Source: Fragum whitleyi (lineage: Eukaryota; Mollusca; Bivalvia; Cardiida; Cardiidae). Taken from it: 64,000 bases of DNA. The stretch is taken from assembly GCA_948146395.1 (NCBI GenBank), contig OX411555.1, positions 39,511,065 to 39,575,064 on the forward strand, read 5' to 3'. Under the pieces are notes generated by a model. It made no database searches, was not told the origin of the DNA, and saw only the letters and a list, made by a program, of their open reading frames with translations. Shown here piece after piece: positions 19,307 to 31,199 of the stretch; positions within the stretch are counted from its first letter, which is position 1, and every line of letters starts with the position of its first letter. The position numbers were made by a program, and so were the translations under genes.

Positions 19307-20218
19307 AAACGGGACTTCGGATAGGCGTATGATCATCCATTACTCCTTGAACAAAACGAGAGCTATTCAGGATGTGACTTATACCCCCTCTAAGCGCCGT
19401 TTATAAAAAGGTACCTTAAGTCTGTGCAACTTGAGTCAAGAAATAGAACGGGCACGATTTTTCTTACCGAAGGGCCATAACTCTGTCAAAAGCTATTTAT
19501 TCATAACCAAAATAGAATATGAGAATATGCACATGTCTGCGTAAATGGGATTGCCTCAAATCTCAGAAGGCTATTTACCGTGGTTTTTAGTCGCTGTCGT
19601 CATGTTTTAGCAGTTCATTAAATGCACGCATATCCTTGTAATGGTAAACTCCCCCTTTGATAATTTCTTTGATTTATCCACTCGAATGGACGTACGAGTA
19701 ATCGTCTTGATTATTAAGAAGGACATAAGCTTCCTGGCAGTTCCAAATAAGTCATATCCCCTTCTTTCATCTTTCTCCTGAATAATAACGATATTTCATG
19801 AACTTGCCATTATGTTATAGCTCTCAAAGCGTTAATCTATAATTTTATTGAAAGCATGAATCTTTGTACGATTACGTTTGAAAAAGTATAGATTGGCATT
19901 TCATATAAAGCAAATAGTTACGGATCTATTATAGTTATAAAAATAGAAAAAACAAACAAACAAAATGCATAGATTTACTTGTACCATCTTGACAGTACTT
20001 GAACCAATGACTTATTTCAGGTGAGTATAAATTAAAAAAAACAACAACAAAGGTATAATTTTTGTAATACAAATCATCTTTTAAAGAATTTGACACTCAT
20101 TTAATTCCATACAATAATAGAAAACCAAAATACGGTACGTTCTATTTTATGTCTTTATCGCGTTTGTACGGTTTAGTTATTCAGTGTTCTTTCATAGAAT
20201 TCTCCAAAAATGCGTAAC
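19307..20218. other. No recognisable feature
   Basis: No gene-like frame and no clear repeat apart from short A-rich runs near 19950 and 20035. Confidence 0.35.
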
Positions 20219-20514
20219 ATTTACATAACTGTTGACAAGCAATAAGAGGAAACGTCAAAACTGTTATTAGGTAGGATTTTGATCCTAGACTAATCTTTAA
20301 TTTCACACATCAAGGAAAATTTCATCCGGCGAATTCAAGAGGAATCTTATTCCAGGAAATCATCCGGCGTCTTCTAGGATTATTAATCAAACGCAACTCG
20401 GCAAATAATCAAAGTAGTGTTGATGATATTTGTAGGCTGTCTGGGGTATCAAATGAATACATCGTCAATTGAAGCGATCATGTCAGTGCTTTATTGAAAC
20501 TTTGAGAGACAAGT
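20219..20514. repeat. 296-bp repeat, about 98% identical to 41328-41623
   Basis: From TTTACATAACTGTTGACAAG to AACTTTGAGAGACAAGT both copies are 296 bp and differ at about six positions by eye. There is no coding frame, no terminal inverted repeat and no evident target-site duplication. Both copies lie after the older shared segment (18855 and 39335 respectively). Confidence 0.88.
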
Positions 20515-20629
20515 TGGTTACATATAACCCTTAACGTGTTAACTAGAAACTAGAAAGCCATGAATGGCTTGAGTCGCTCCACAGGCTTGAAATTCTTGTA
20601 AAAGAAAATAAATGTTTTGACTTGATTTT

Positions 20630-21430
20630 TAGATATTTGGGGTTTTATCCCACAATTAGATTCTGAGAAAATGATTTTGAAAGTTTACACTTTATAACAT
20701 ATTGAGAAATGACCTCTGCCCATAAAAAACATATTTCTCATCCACTCAAAATAATTTTTGGTACACTGATAAAGGGTCACTCAAGGATCATTCCAGTGAA
20801 ATTTAGTTGATATCCAAAAATCAGATTCTGAGAAAATGATTTTCAAATTTTCCACTATATAACATATAGAGAAATGACCTCTGCCCATAAAATGCATATT
20901 TTTCATCCAATCAAAATAATTTTTGGTATACTGATAAAGGGTCACTCAAGGATCATTTCAGTGAAATTTGGTTGATATCCATCATCTACATTCTGAGAAA
21001 ATGATTTTCAAAGTTTCCACTATATAACATATAGAGAAATGACCTCCACCCATAAAATGCATATTTTCCATCTGATCACAATAATTTTTTGTACACAGAT
21101 AAAGGGTCACCCAAGGATCATTCATGTAAAATTTAATTTGATTAGAATCTGAGAAAACTCACTTTTTACCATATTTGGAAATTAGCCACGCCCATTAAAT
21201 CCATGTTTTTCATTGGATCAAAATTTCTTGAACAACTTTGAAAGAGGGTCAATCAAGGATCATTCCTGTGAAGTTTGGTTGAAATCCATCCAGTAGTTTC
21301 TGAGGAGAAGATTTTTAAAGAAAAGTTTACGACCGGACGCACGCACGCACGCACGGACGGACGGACGCACGACGGACACAACGCCATGACAATAGCCCCA
21401 GTGGCTTTCAGCCAGTGGAGCTAAAAAAGA
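20630..21430 (+). repeat. Pearl-type tandem array with ACGG tail
   Basis: About four units of roughly 165-175 bp. The phrase TCTGAGAAAATGATTTT occurs near 20662, 20830 and 20994, and GGGTCACTCAAGGATCATTC near 20774, 20939 and 21105. The last unit leads into GAAGATTTTTAAAGAAAAG, a CGCACGCACGGACGGACGG run (about 21337-21367) and a terminal CCAGTGGCTTTCAGCCAGTGG hairpin followed by AGCTAA. The short open frame on the opposite strand (21260-21478) follows this repeat. Confidence 0.82.
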
Positions 21431-22011
21431 TCTAGATTTCTTAAATGCTTTTCGGAGCAGGATTTTCGAGAAATACATTGTAACGACTAAATGTATCTTT
21501 GTAATTTCATTAGTCTATGAGGTGAAAAAATCGATCTGTTCAGCATTCCTGTCAGAAAATGGAACATAAATTGCAATATAACTTAAATAAAAAGGGTTGT
21601 ACAAAGGACACAACCAACATCCAAATCCGACAAGTCGAATTAAGGAAAAGTTGCCATGGCTACAGAGCACAGGAATAAAATAAAATGAAATTTAGAGTTT
21701 TTAGAAAAATGCAACGTTTCGTACGTTAACCAAATATTAAGAAAAGTTGGATCAAATAAAGTCAAGCTTTTTTAAACATTCCATCATTTTCCTACGTAAA
21801 ACTTATGTAATGGGCTCCTTATTTCAAATCGTCTTAACAGCTGCGACCGGCCAACAACAGACATGTAGTCCAAAAAATTCATGGTAAAAATGTTAAAATA
21901 ACTACGTCTAACAGACCAATACACTTTCTTTTAGCCGTCGGTTTAAGATCATAATATGGAAACTGAATCTTGCTAAACTTGCATTATTACTTTAAATTAT
22001 CCACGGACACA
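21431..22011. other. No recognisable feature
   Basis: No gene or repeat recognised. Confidence 0.35.
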
Positions 22012-22162
22012 CATGCCAAATCTAATGAAGATATTTTCAATATCAACAGAGAGGTTAAAGTTTGTCACACGTAAGCCTACGCCAACGTCAACAACACCCG
22101 GGGGATCGCAATACCTCATTTGTTTTTTTTTTTTACAAAAACAGCCGAGGTTAAAATATCAT
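22012..22162 (+). repeat. Dispersed repeat J, copy 1
   Basis: ATGAAGATATTTTCAATATC, GAGGTTAAAGTTTGTCACAC, GCCAACGTCAACAAC and ACAGCCGAGGTTAAAA appear in this order. The same order and spacing recur at 25630-25772. Confidence 0.7.
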
Positions 22163-22330
22163 AGTGGATTCGTTGGTCATATGAGACTGTGGAGGGGGTG
22201 TTGGGTTAAATATGTCTTATTTTCAACATAAGTGAAAAAAGCAATACATATTAATCTGACTTTCGCGATATTCTTAACCGTAGCCCTTTAATACACCATA
22301 CTGACAATAATGGATTGTAAAATTTTAAAT

Positions 22331-22575
22331 GAGCCTGTGCGTGACATTTCCATCAATTTGAAATGTTGGTGAGGTTCAAACATTGAGAGGTATAGACAGC
22401 CAAAACTCTAAAAATAAAGTTACCTGATGGTCTACATATACTTTGAGACCCTATCTATCTACCTACTTAGCGCATTGTGAAGACTCTGGACAGACTGTGC
22501 GGATGCACAGTCTGGTCAGAGTCTTTGCCTTGCTTTGCTCATATTTGAAATAAATGGAAATCTCACGCACAAGCT
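22331..22575. mobile_element. Family E MITE, complete, about 245 bp
   Basis: Left end GAGCCTGTGCGTGACATTTC, right end GAAATCTCACGCACAAGCTG. Inside is a perfect hairpin around GACTGTGCGGATGCACAGTC (about 22494-22513) flanked by AAGACTCTG / CAGAGTCTT. Confidence 0.82.
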
Positions 22576-23813
22576 GAAATAGTTCTGATAGTCTAGTCTC
22601 ATCTCAAGAATCTTTTCTACGCTCAGTCTCCGAGAAGTATGTCAAGGGGATGAAGTGTTAAGTAATAATTTGCCCAACATCAATCACAAGTCAGTAAATA
22701 TGAATTCGTCATTGCTCAATGCCAATTTACTAGCGCGTGCCTATCTTTCCTGCGGCCTTCGGGATATGATGTCGTTATAAAATGAGTCTGACAGAATATA
22801 TCGTAATTCTTGCTGGCTCGTCTCCGTAGGCCAGTATGAGACAGTTATAACTGCCTATAAAGATACCTCACAATCGATATGCCACTGTATTATAGGCGCT
22901 CATTAAATCGTTTTAGATGTTAAAATCATAAACTTAATATAGAAATTTGTCGACATTATAATGTTATTAGAGAAGATAGAGTATGTGTTTCTTGTTTCTA
23001 TGAAAAAATGTTTTAGTCTTAGATGATGAATTTCACGCCTTTTTTATATGTGAGAAATTTACAGACGTTAGACAAATCTATCTACTATCATGGTTCACAT
23101 GTTATCATACTAGAATACTAGAAACGATCTAAGTTCTATTTTTCAAAGTCAAAATACTGCGTTTATCAAAAAGGCAGCTCTATACGTTACAAAATTATTA
23201 GAAAGTATTTAATTTGCACATCACTATGAATATTAACTTGTTGAATGTTTATATGTATTATGTATGGGTTTTAGGCCTAATTACTCAATAAGGTATATTG
23301 CATTGTATTGTATAAAGATATAGGCAATTACAAATATTTCGCGCTGAGCAAGTAAAAGCATTACTTGCCAAACAAATTTTGTCTTACAACTAAAACTGTC
23401 AAAGCAAAACGAAACTCAATATTTACTTATGCTTTAAACTTATCATCCGTTTCTCTGATCTTCTTGATAGGCTAGCAATTCCTGTATTCTGTCTAAGCAA
23501 AGTAACCTTTACATGTATCTCAGACAGGTTTGCTTGACGGAGTGCTTTATAAATTAGCTATCCTGCACTGGTATATGTCGTTAGTTAATTCTTTTTTTTT
23601 ATATTTTTGTAATTGATAACTAGATAATCATTTATTTGGACACTCACTCACGTATTCGAGTTAAGACAGTCTGACATTTCATACTATTCAGACCATTTTA
23701 AGAAACCTTCACTAGAATAGATGAGCAAAGCATGCAACGCAAGACACTACAAGAACTACAATGATGAATTGATTATAAGCTCGAACTTATTTTATTTAGC
23801 GAGTAGCGACCTA
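22576..23813. other. No recognisable feature, 1.2 kb
   Basis: AT-rich, with many stops in all frames and no repeat recognised. Confidence 0.4.
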
Positions 23814-24251
23814 TGTTAAAAACATCGTGAAATTGACAAGGTGAATGATTTTGGAATGATTACGGAATGAAATTGAATGAGTGTGAGGAGCGAGTTTAGA
23901 GTGAATTTAATGGGAGGTAATCCCATATTGCAAATTTTGTTCGGGATGAACAAAATTTGGGATATTGATTACCTCCCTTTAATAAAAAAGTGCATACAAG
24001 TTCTGTGCACAGCTTTCAAATTTCTTCATGAACCTATGAGGCGCTAACTTTTTGAATATGTCAGTGAAATCGCGAGTTTTCTCTGTCAAAATTTATTTTG
24101 AATGATGTTGTTGATTCTATATTTTTAAATAGGTTTGATCGTTTTTGAATGGTTTGAGTGAGTGTTTTGGAATGAATGAATGGAGCGCTGAGTGATCGAT
24201 TTAGAATGGTTTACATTGAGGTGAATGCCAATTTCACCATGTTATTAACTG
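23814..24251 (-). mobile_element. Family A MITE, core variant 1, complete, 438 bp
   Basis: The left end has lost its CAG (TGTTAAAAACATCGTGAAAT after TA). The right end is TTCACCATGTTATTAACTG then TA. The core is well kept, with CAAATTTTGTTCGGGATGAA at its centre. Confidence 0.9.
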
Positions 24252-24759
24252 TAGCATGTTACGATTGCATAGCTACTAGACTTTATTTCTGAGAAACATC
24301 AAAAAGCCTTGACTGATTGGTGGTCAATTGTGACGGATGCAACTGGAATGCTATATGTTTTATCTCAGGGAAATGGCTTAATATCTTTGAAGATTTTTTT
24401 TAATTCACGGCGGTATAAAACTTAAGACCATATTTTCGTTAAAAAAAAAATATCACGATGTTATTAACTGTAATTCTCGAACGCCTCGGTGAGGAATTAC
24501 ATCTACGACTGCGTTACTTAATAATCGTTACATATGACGCTTTTCAGAACATAATTTCTGTTTATTTATTTTCTCTCCCACACGTTACAAATTAGTGTAT
24601 ATCTGATTACTTTTGTTGGTCATCGGTGAGGAAACCGAAGATTAATCCCAGATACAATCCATTCCCTTCCCTTCTGCTGTACAAACATGTATTCCTGGGC
24701 AAACTTTCAACGTATTCATTTGCAACATCGCTCAGATTTATTGGGAAGCATTAAATAAT
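24252..24759. other. Gap with a family A terminal scrap
   Basis: ATCACGATGTTATTAACTG (24452-24470) followed by TA is an isolated family A terminus behind an A-run. The rest is unrecognised. Confidence 0.6.
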
Positions 24760-25260
24760 TCGTTTTTTCTTCAAGCATATTGACCGAAGTACCACCGAAG
24801 GCCGAATTCCCTAAATATGGTCCAAAATTAAAACAAAATGAAAGAAATATTAAAACTGGGCAATTCATAATTATGCCCCTTTCGAAGAAGAGATGGCATA
24901 TTGCGTTGCATTTTTCGGTCCCTCGGTCTGAGCATATCTCAAAAAATAAATTAGCTAGAATACTACTTCACAGGTGGATAGATCTCAGTGAGGAAATGTG
25001 CGATAGAACAAGAATCACAAATTTATTCATAATATTTTTGAGTTATTGCCCTTTGCTTAATTTTTAAATTTGATTCATGTCGGTAGGTCGGTCGGCCCGT
25101 AGACCATTTTTTTGTCAGAGGAATATCATAATAAGTAAGCAAGCTAGAATCATGAAACTTCACAGGTAGAAAGATCATATTGTGGTGAAGTGCAGTGCAC
25201 AAGAACTGTCATTATTTTTGAGTTATTGCCCTTTGTTAATTGACACAGAATATACCATCG
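24760..25260 (+). repeat. Repeat with a conserved coding-like module, then two tandem units
   Basis: TTTTCTTCAAGCATATTGAC through CCACCGAAGGCCGAATTCCC translates as FSSSILTEVPPKAEFPKYGP and matches modules at 55700-55860 (minus) and about 58310-58400. Downstream, a unit of about 190 bp occurs twice: TTAGCTAGAATACTACTTCA near 24950 and CAAGCTAGAATCATGAAACT near 25139, each ending near TTTTTGAGTTATTGCCCTTT. No complete gene. Confidence 0.62.
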
Positions 25261-25282
25261 CTCTTATGAGGAAGGGGATATA

Positions 25283-25380
25283 CAGTTAGTTACGTCGTGA
25301 ATTTGACACTTTTCTCAATCAAATTCATTCTAAATCGATCACTCAGCCCTATATTCATTCAAAACGCTCCAAAAATCAAC
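25283..25380 (+). mobile_element. Family A fragment, left end only
   Basis: TA then CAGTTAGTTACGTCGTGAAT, with the arm traceable to AACGCTCCAAAAATCAACAA. Confidence 0.75.
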
Positions 25381-25629
25381 AACTAAACTCAATATAAACA
25401 TAGAAAGAAACAATATGTATTTGTGAAACACGAATGCCCCCAAAACGGCATTTTTCCTAGACATTTGTCCTTGACAGATGGCCTTGACCTTGTCACATGA
25501 CCATGACCTTGGTACTAGCAAGTGCGTATCATTGAGATCCATCAGCATTACAAATATGAGAATTGTTTCAATAATGCTTCCAGGGTAATCCCCCTTGATA
25601 GTCTGGATTATTCATTTTATGATTAACAT

Positions 25630-25772
25630 ATATAGCATGTTTCATGAAGATATCTTCAACAACAAAAGAGATTTGCCCGAGGTTAAATTTTGTCACGCCA
25701 ACACCAAGGCCAACGCCAACAACAACGCTAACAGCGTTACCTCGTTTTAATTCAAAAGCAGCCGAGCTAAAA
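25630..25772 (+). repeat. Dispersed repeat J, copy 2
   Basis: ATGAAGATATCTTCAACAAC, GAGGTTAAATTTTGTCACGC, GCCAACGCCAACAAC and GCAGCCGAGCTAAAA correspond in order to 22012-22162. Confidence 0.7.
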
Positions 25773-26319
25773 ATGTATGAATGCTCGGAACAGAAATACA
25801 ATGTATAACCTGTTTATGGTATTGCTGTGCGTTGACTTGAAGAAGTTTCATGCATAACACACGTCTATTTTGACTATTTTACCAAGCGCCTTGTGTATTC
25901 CAAGTTTTATTACTCTGAATTGAGTAAATCTTGTTTTTGGTATGACTGTTTTTGAAACCCGCCCTACTTGATCGTGCAATAACTTTAAAATTGAATTCTT
26001 TTGTTGTCTTCGAAGAGAAATTGTAATTAAAAACAAACTATCAACGCGCATATATTGATTCGTAATGATTCCACGAAATCATTAACGCAAAGAGCTGCAA
26101 TTAATTCCGTTATGCGCTTCGTCAGAAAACGATACAATTATTCTTTAAGCGCGGCATTAATTTCAGATCGTAATGAAGCTCATTTTCTTTTCTTTGAGGT
26201 ATAATGCAGCAGGAATTGATTATTTACATCGTTTCATACACCCATTTACATGGAATGTTTTGTAACATTTATTGTTTACAAAACTGCTTGGCTGCAAGTC
26301 TTAAAAAGGGGTAGGTTAG
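25773..26319. other. No recognisable feature
   Basis: No domain-bearing frame and no repeat recognised. Confidence 0.35.
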
Positions 26320-26615
26320 GTAGGTAACATTGACATTCAACACGATCGAAACCATTCTAAAATGCTCACTAATAGTTCCATTCACTAATCACAACAAATC
26401 GAACCATTCAGAAACGCTCCAAAATCGTTTAAACAATTCGAAATCATTCAAAAAGATCAACATTTCATTGAAATTCATCTAATTATTCCATGATTTTATT
26501 GTCTAATGTGGATTTTAAATTGCTGATTGGTCCTTGAAGACTCACAGAAAGGAAGGAACGTACATTATTCTTATAAAAGGATGTAATAAATTTCACTATT
26601 TTCGTCCAATTTGGA
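26320..26615 (+). mobile_element. Family A MITE, core variant 2, partial
   Basis: GTAACATTGACATTCAACAC begins the arm with a damaged terminus. AAAGGATGTAATAAATTTCA then TTTCGTCCAATTTGGAAG is the core. The right arm is absent. Confidence 0.7.
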
Positions 26616-26976
26616 AGACATTTACATTTTTAGAAAGAAACCTTGTGAATCAGGAGACAATGATATTCCAACTGAATTGAAACTTTTAGTCGCCGTACTA
26701 GCTTGATTACCAACATACTATTGTATCTTTCTTTTCTATATTTGGAAGAAAAAGACTATTCTCGTATCTTGTCTATGATATATTGCTTTCTTGTTTGATC
26801 TATGAATTCCCATTATATTACATGATTACTGTTACGTTACATCTTTCCAGACGTTCCCGATATTCCACCCTTGTCATGCTAAAAAAAGACATGACAAAAT
26901 TGCACTAATACTTATGGCTAAAGGCACTGGATGTATTTATTTTGTGAGTCAGTATTTATTTGCGAAACAAATCATA
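26616..26976. other. No recognisable feature
   Basis: No frame or repeat recognised. Confidence 0.35.
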
Positions 26977-27107
26977 CCCTGCGTATAGAATGACAAAACG
27001 GTCCGAACGGTTTTCAAATTATACCCCGCTTTGCACGTGCTCTTGCGTGCAAAGCGGGGTAAAATTTGCATACAGTTTGTACCGTTTTCTCATCCTGAAC
27101 ACAAGGC
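26977..27107. mobile_element. Family D palindromic MITE, copy 1
   Basis: CCCTGCGTATAGAATGACAA at the left and TTCTCATCCTGAACACAAGGC at the right. The centre is ACCCCGCTTTGCACG / CGTGCAAAGCGGGGT, a perfect 15-bp stem around a short CTCTTG-type loop. Confidence 0.8.
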
Positions 27108-27184
27108 CAGTCTAAAAGAGTTATACAGATTAAGATCAGACAACTATGTCAAGCGTAGCGAGGGTACAGTGAAAATATAACCAC

Positions 27185-27250
27185 CCCCACGTTCAGGGTG
27201 ACAAAACGCTGCCAAAGTTTGCTAATAATATCCCGCTTTGTACGCAATCA
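27185..27250. mobile_element. Family D fragment, copy 2 (left half)
   Basis: CACGTTCAGGGTGACAAAAC through ATATCCCGCTTTGTACGC. The returning arm is missing. Confidence 0.65.
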
Positions 27251-27753
27251 TAAGGAATTCGAGATTTGGTACATTGAACATGTTTGTCAGAGCAATCTTT
27301 TCTACATTTGCATCATTACTAGAAAGACGCCTTTTTGTGGGGTAAAATTCATTGAAAGGTTTTCAAGAATATTGTTGTATGCACATTACGACAATGAAAA
27401 TAATATTTTGCGCGCAATAACTTGGTCTAGACAGTTCATATTGAGAATAATTACAACTAAATAAATACTCGTGATAATACGCCAGTCAAATATTCTCTAG
27501 ATACACAGTAAGTGTGAATGATTCTTATTTTATCATAATTATTGAGATAAGTTGATTTAAAGGCTCGTATGGGTAGTAAGTCATATCGCCAAGGGTGTCT
27601 CAATAATGTTTTATTTCTAAAAGTATCAACATCTGCTTGTCTAAACTACATTAAGTCTTTTACTTATCAAGTCCTCAATAAAACTTGTTACAGTTGCAAA
27701 AATTACATGTATGAAGTGATGACCAGAGAAGTTGTTCAGAGCGATTCATAAAT
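27251..27753. other. No recognisable feature
   Basis: Short open frames (27198-27464, 27569-27751) show no domain. Confidence 0.35.
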
Positions 27754-28008
27754 GTGACCTGTCACGCAAAAAGGGGCCATCTGGGAACTCTGTAAGGTCA
27801 AAATTTGAAAAAAAGAAATTGGGTCCAGCATAGGTCAACCAGAGGTCGAAATTCTTTCACAGGAAGGTAGATTGATCATTCTATATTCAGAAAATAAGCA
27901 AAGTGCGAACATTTTCGACCCTTGTCAGTCTGCGCAATCCGCGCAGTCTGACTGGGGTCGACACTTAACGCACTACCCGGATGGTCCCTTTTCGCGTGCC
28001 AGGTCTCA
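27754..28008 (-). mobile_element. Family B MITE, copy 3, about 255 bp
   Basis: GTGACCTGTCACGCAAAAAG at the left, CCCTTTTCGCGTGCCAGGTC at the right. The inner palindrome is well kept: CGACCCTTGTCAGTCTGCGC / GCGCAGTCTGACTGGGGTCG. Confidence 0.85.
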
Positions 28009-28064
28009 AATGTAACAAATTGAGCATGTATGTGACATTTCCAATACTTTTACACGCGAGTGTA

Positions 28065-28486
28065 CAGCAAGTAACATTGTTAAATCGAAATTTTCCTCGA
28101 TCGAAAAATTCTAAATCGCTCACTCATCGCTCCATTCATTCATTCCCAAAACTCACACAAACAGTTCAGAACCGCTCGAAAATCGTTTAAAAAATAATAA
28201 GAAACGTTCAAACAAATCAATATTCCATTGAAATTTATCATTTTTTCCGAGTCTTAATTAACTAGTGTGGGTTTTAAATTGTCTAATTGGTCCATGAAGA
28301 CACACAGATAGGAAAGAACATTTATCTCTAAAGGGCGATAATAAACATCGAAAATGTCGTCCTATTGGACGAAATTAGCGATATTGTATTGTCACCCTTG
28401 AATTAATATTCAGAACTCGATCAAGACATTCATTCAATATCATTCAAAAATCATTCAGCTTGTCAATTTGACGATGTTATTACATG
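28065..28486 (+). mobile_element. Family A MITE, core variant 2, complete, 422 bp
   Basis: TA then CAGCAAGTAACATTGTTAAA at the left; TGACGATGTTATTACATG then TA at the right. The core is ATGTCGTCCTATTGGACGAA. Confidence 0.85.
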
Positions 28487-28575
28487 TATCTGTTACACAA
28501 AGATTGAGCAGGCAAGACAACCACACAATGTTAAATAAATAATTGCTGACGGTCTGGAGATGCACGAAGCTCTAA

Positions 28576-28966
28576 CAGTTAGAAACATAGTTAAACCGAC
28601 ATTCATTTCAATCTCAACCGCTCTAAATCGCTCACTCACCGCTCCATTCACTCATTCCAAATACTCGATCAAACCACTCAAAAACTCTCAAAATTCACTT
28701 AATCAGATAAGATCAACAACTACCATACAAATAAATCTAGGAAAAATGTGATTTCACTGACATAATTTGAATAATAAGCGCTTGATTGGTTCCTGAAGTA
28801 ATAGGAAGCTTTCTATAGAACTTGAATAAATATTTTATTAAAGGGAGGTAATTAGAAATAGCTAATTTTGTTCAGGATATTGGATTACCTCCCTTTCATT
28901 TCACTCAAAACTCACTCCCACACTCATTCGATATTCACCTAGTCAATTTCACGATGTTTTTAACCG
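28576..28966 (+). mobile_element. Family A MITE, core variant 1, palindrome half lost, 391 bp
   Basis: CAGTTAGAAACATAGTTAAA at the left, TTCACGATGTTTTTAACCG at the right, then TA. The core jumps from GCTAATTTTGTTCAGGATAT straight to TGGATTACCTCCC, so the returning arm is deleted. Confidence 0.84.
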
Positions 28967-29172
28967 TATCTACGCACAGAAGACAAAGCGAAGATTCGAT
29001 AGACCGTGCGCTGCACATGTGAAAATGTTGGAAATGTCAGACACATGCTAAATTTATTATTACAAAAGCCTTGTGGTTATGACATTATTTCATTACCCCC
29101 CTCCCCCGACTTAAATTTTCAGTGATTTATGCCCTGGAACGAATTAGAAAGTCCTGTGTCTCATTTGTCGCT

Positions 29173-29336
29173 TTAAGGTAGTGGACCCTTAATAGTTCAG
29201 CAACATTTCGGAGCGAATTATCTTTCACAATGATAACCGAGGTTTCCTAATGAAATCATTAGGAAACATCGGTTAACACTGTCAAATTTCATACCTTCCG
29301 AAACGTTGCGGAACTATTACGGGTCCACTACCTTAA
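29173..29336. mobile_element. Family C palindromic MITE, copy 2, 164 bp
   Basis: TTAAGGTAGTGGACCCTTAA to TACGGGTCCACTACCTTAA. The inner arms AACCGAGGTTTCCTAATGA / TCATTAGGAAACATCGGTT are almost perfect. Confidence 0.88.
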
Positions 29337-29404
29337 TCGTGCCATTATCATTTATTCTTTCACAGGGCTTAATTAAAATGCAGAAGGAGGTGCTGGTCAA
29401 GCTT

Positions 29405-29779
29405 CAGTTAATAATATCGCGAAAAAGACCCTCAAACTATTCAAAACAATTCTTTATCCTTTCCTCGGCATTCCATTTATAGATTTCCTACCGCTCATTC
29501 AAAACATTCTACAAGGCACCAAAACCATTTGAAAACGCCCGAAAATCATTCGCAGCCCTTCAAAACTTCACTAGATTGTATTAACATTCTTTGTTTTTAT
29601 GAGTTAAATTGATTTGAAAGCGTCCCCAAAAACATACAGATTTTTTTTAATACGGACGAAATAAGAGATATTGTATAAACTCCCTTTACTTTCAGTCAAG
29701 ATTAACTCATCGCGTTCATTCAATTTGATGTAAAAACCCTATTCCAAAATCATTAAACTGGTCATGATATTGTTAATTG
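29405..29779 (+). mobile_element. Family A MITE, core variant 2, worn, 375 bp
   Basis: CAGTTAATAATATCGCGAAA at the left, GTCATGATATTGTTAATTG at the right then TA. Only half of the core remains (TACGGACGAAATAAGAGATA). Confidence 0.78.
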
Positions 29780-29904
29780 TAGACCTTGCATATAAATTCA
29801 TGCATTATATAAATAAAATTAAAAAATTTAAAAAAAATCTTAGAGAAATACATTACTTTCAATACTAGATTTATATCACCATTCTTTGTAATGACCTAAA
29901 TTCA

Positions 29905-30045
29905 TGCCCTAGAATTGCCGTGTACTTTAAAATTCTTATTATTTAAGTAATCCTTTAAGCCTCCCAATTGGATTCCGTGAAGAACTAACCACACACTTCC
30001 CGGCTCTTGTTTCTTCAGAAATCTGACAGATGGTTGTAGATCAAC
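29905..30045 (+). repeat. Dispersed repeat K, copy 1 (inverted at 52325-52465)
   Basis: TTTAAGTAATCCTTTAAGCC, TCCCAATTGGATTCCGTGAA and TTTCTTCAGAAATCTGACAG recur as reverse complements 22 kb away, with modest divergence and a matching flank. No terminal repeats. Confidence 0.78.
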
Positions 30046-30201
30046 TTGATAATTACAGGACAGTCTAGTTATTTTTTGTTCTCGAACAATTTATGTTATA
30101 ATGTCCTCGTAAGAAACGAAAAGGGACATTTTTTTCTAGATATATACGTTTTCGTCAATCTCTTCCGATACGTAGGTCTAAATGAAGGGTTCTATGTGTT
30201 A

Positions 30202-30638
30202 CAGTTAACAACATTGTGAAATTGACAAGGTGAATGATTGAGGAATGATTTAGGAATGAAATTGAATGAGTGTGTGGAGCGAGTTTTGAGTGAATTTAAT
30301 GGAAGGTAATCCTATATCGCAAATTTTGTTCAGGATGAACAAAATTAGCGATATTGATTACCTCCCTTTAATGAAAAATTCCATACAAGTTCTTTACATC
30401 GCCTCATATTTCTTCAAGAGCCTATGAGACGGTAACAATTGAAATTATCTCAGTGAAATCGCAGTTTTTCTCTATCAAAATGATTTTGAATGATGTTGTT
30501 GATTCTATATTTTTCAATGGGTTTGAGCGTTTTAGAATGGTTTGAGTGAATGTTTGGAATGAAAGATTGGAGCGCTGAGTGAGCGGTTTAGAATGGTTTT
30601 GATTGTGGTGATTGTCAATTTCACGATGTAATTAACTG
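30202..30638 (-). mobile_element. Family A MITE, core variant 1, complete, 437 bp
   Basis: TA then CAGTTAACAACATTGTGAAA; TTCACGATGTAATTAACTG then TA. The core stem is nearly perfect (ATCGCAAATTTTGTTCAGGA / TGAACAAAATTAGCGAT). Confidence 0.92.
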
Positions 30639-31199
30639 TACTAAATTTAACTTACTAGTTCCATGTTTTTGGTATACTCGTGTGATTCTCGTGTAACAAC
30701 TGTCCTCGTTACAAAATTTGATATTCTTAAACCAGATTCATCACATAGAAAATATGTGTATATATATGTATAAGTATATGAAATGAAAATGTAACCAATC
30801 TGCAAGGAAACTTTAAAATCTAAATCCAGTGAATACCTACAATAGCGGTTCTTTTTGTGCATAGGGGAAGGGGTCCAAGGCCCCTAATTTGGAAGAAATC
30901 TTGTCGAATGAGCCTTTACCGATATTTTTTTTTTTCAATTAGTTTTGCATGACCACTGAAATGTTTAGAAATATTTCAATAAAAATAATGTAATAATAAT
31001 AAAAAATAAAAATAAATTTTAAAATCAGGTAATCAGCTGATAATCAAAGCATTTTGATTGTTTATATTAATACTTCCACATTAGAATCTTGTAAATGTCA
31101 GATCATTGATTTATGAGGGGAAACATTCCAATTTTAGGGGAAATATTCATGGAAGGTAATGGATGCATATTCGACATGACTTTCTTACACCCTACCCCA
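30639..31199. other. No recognisable feature
   Basis: Contains a short TA-rich run near 30755 and an AATAAAAATAAA-like patch near 30995. No gene seen. Confidence 0.35.
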
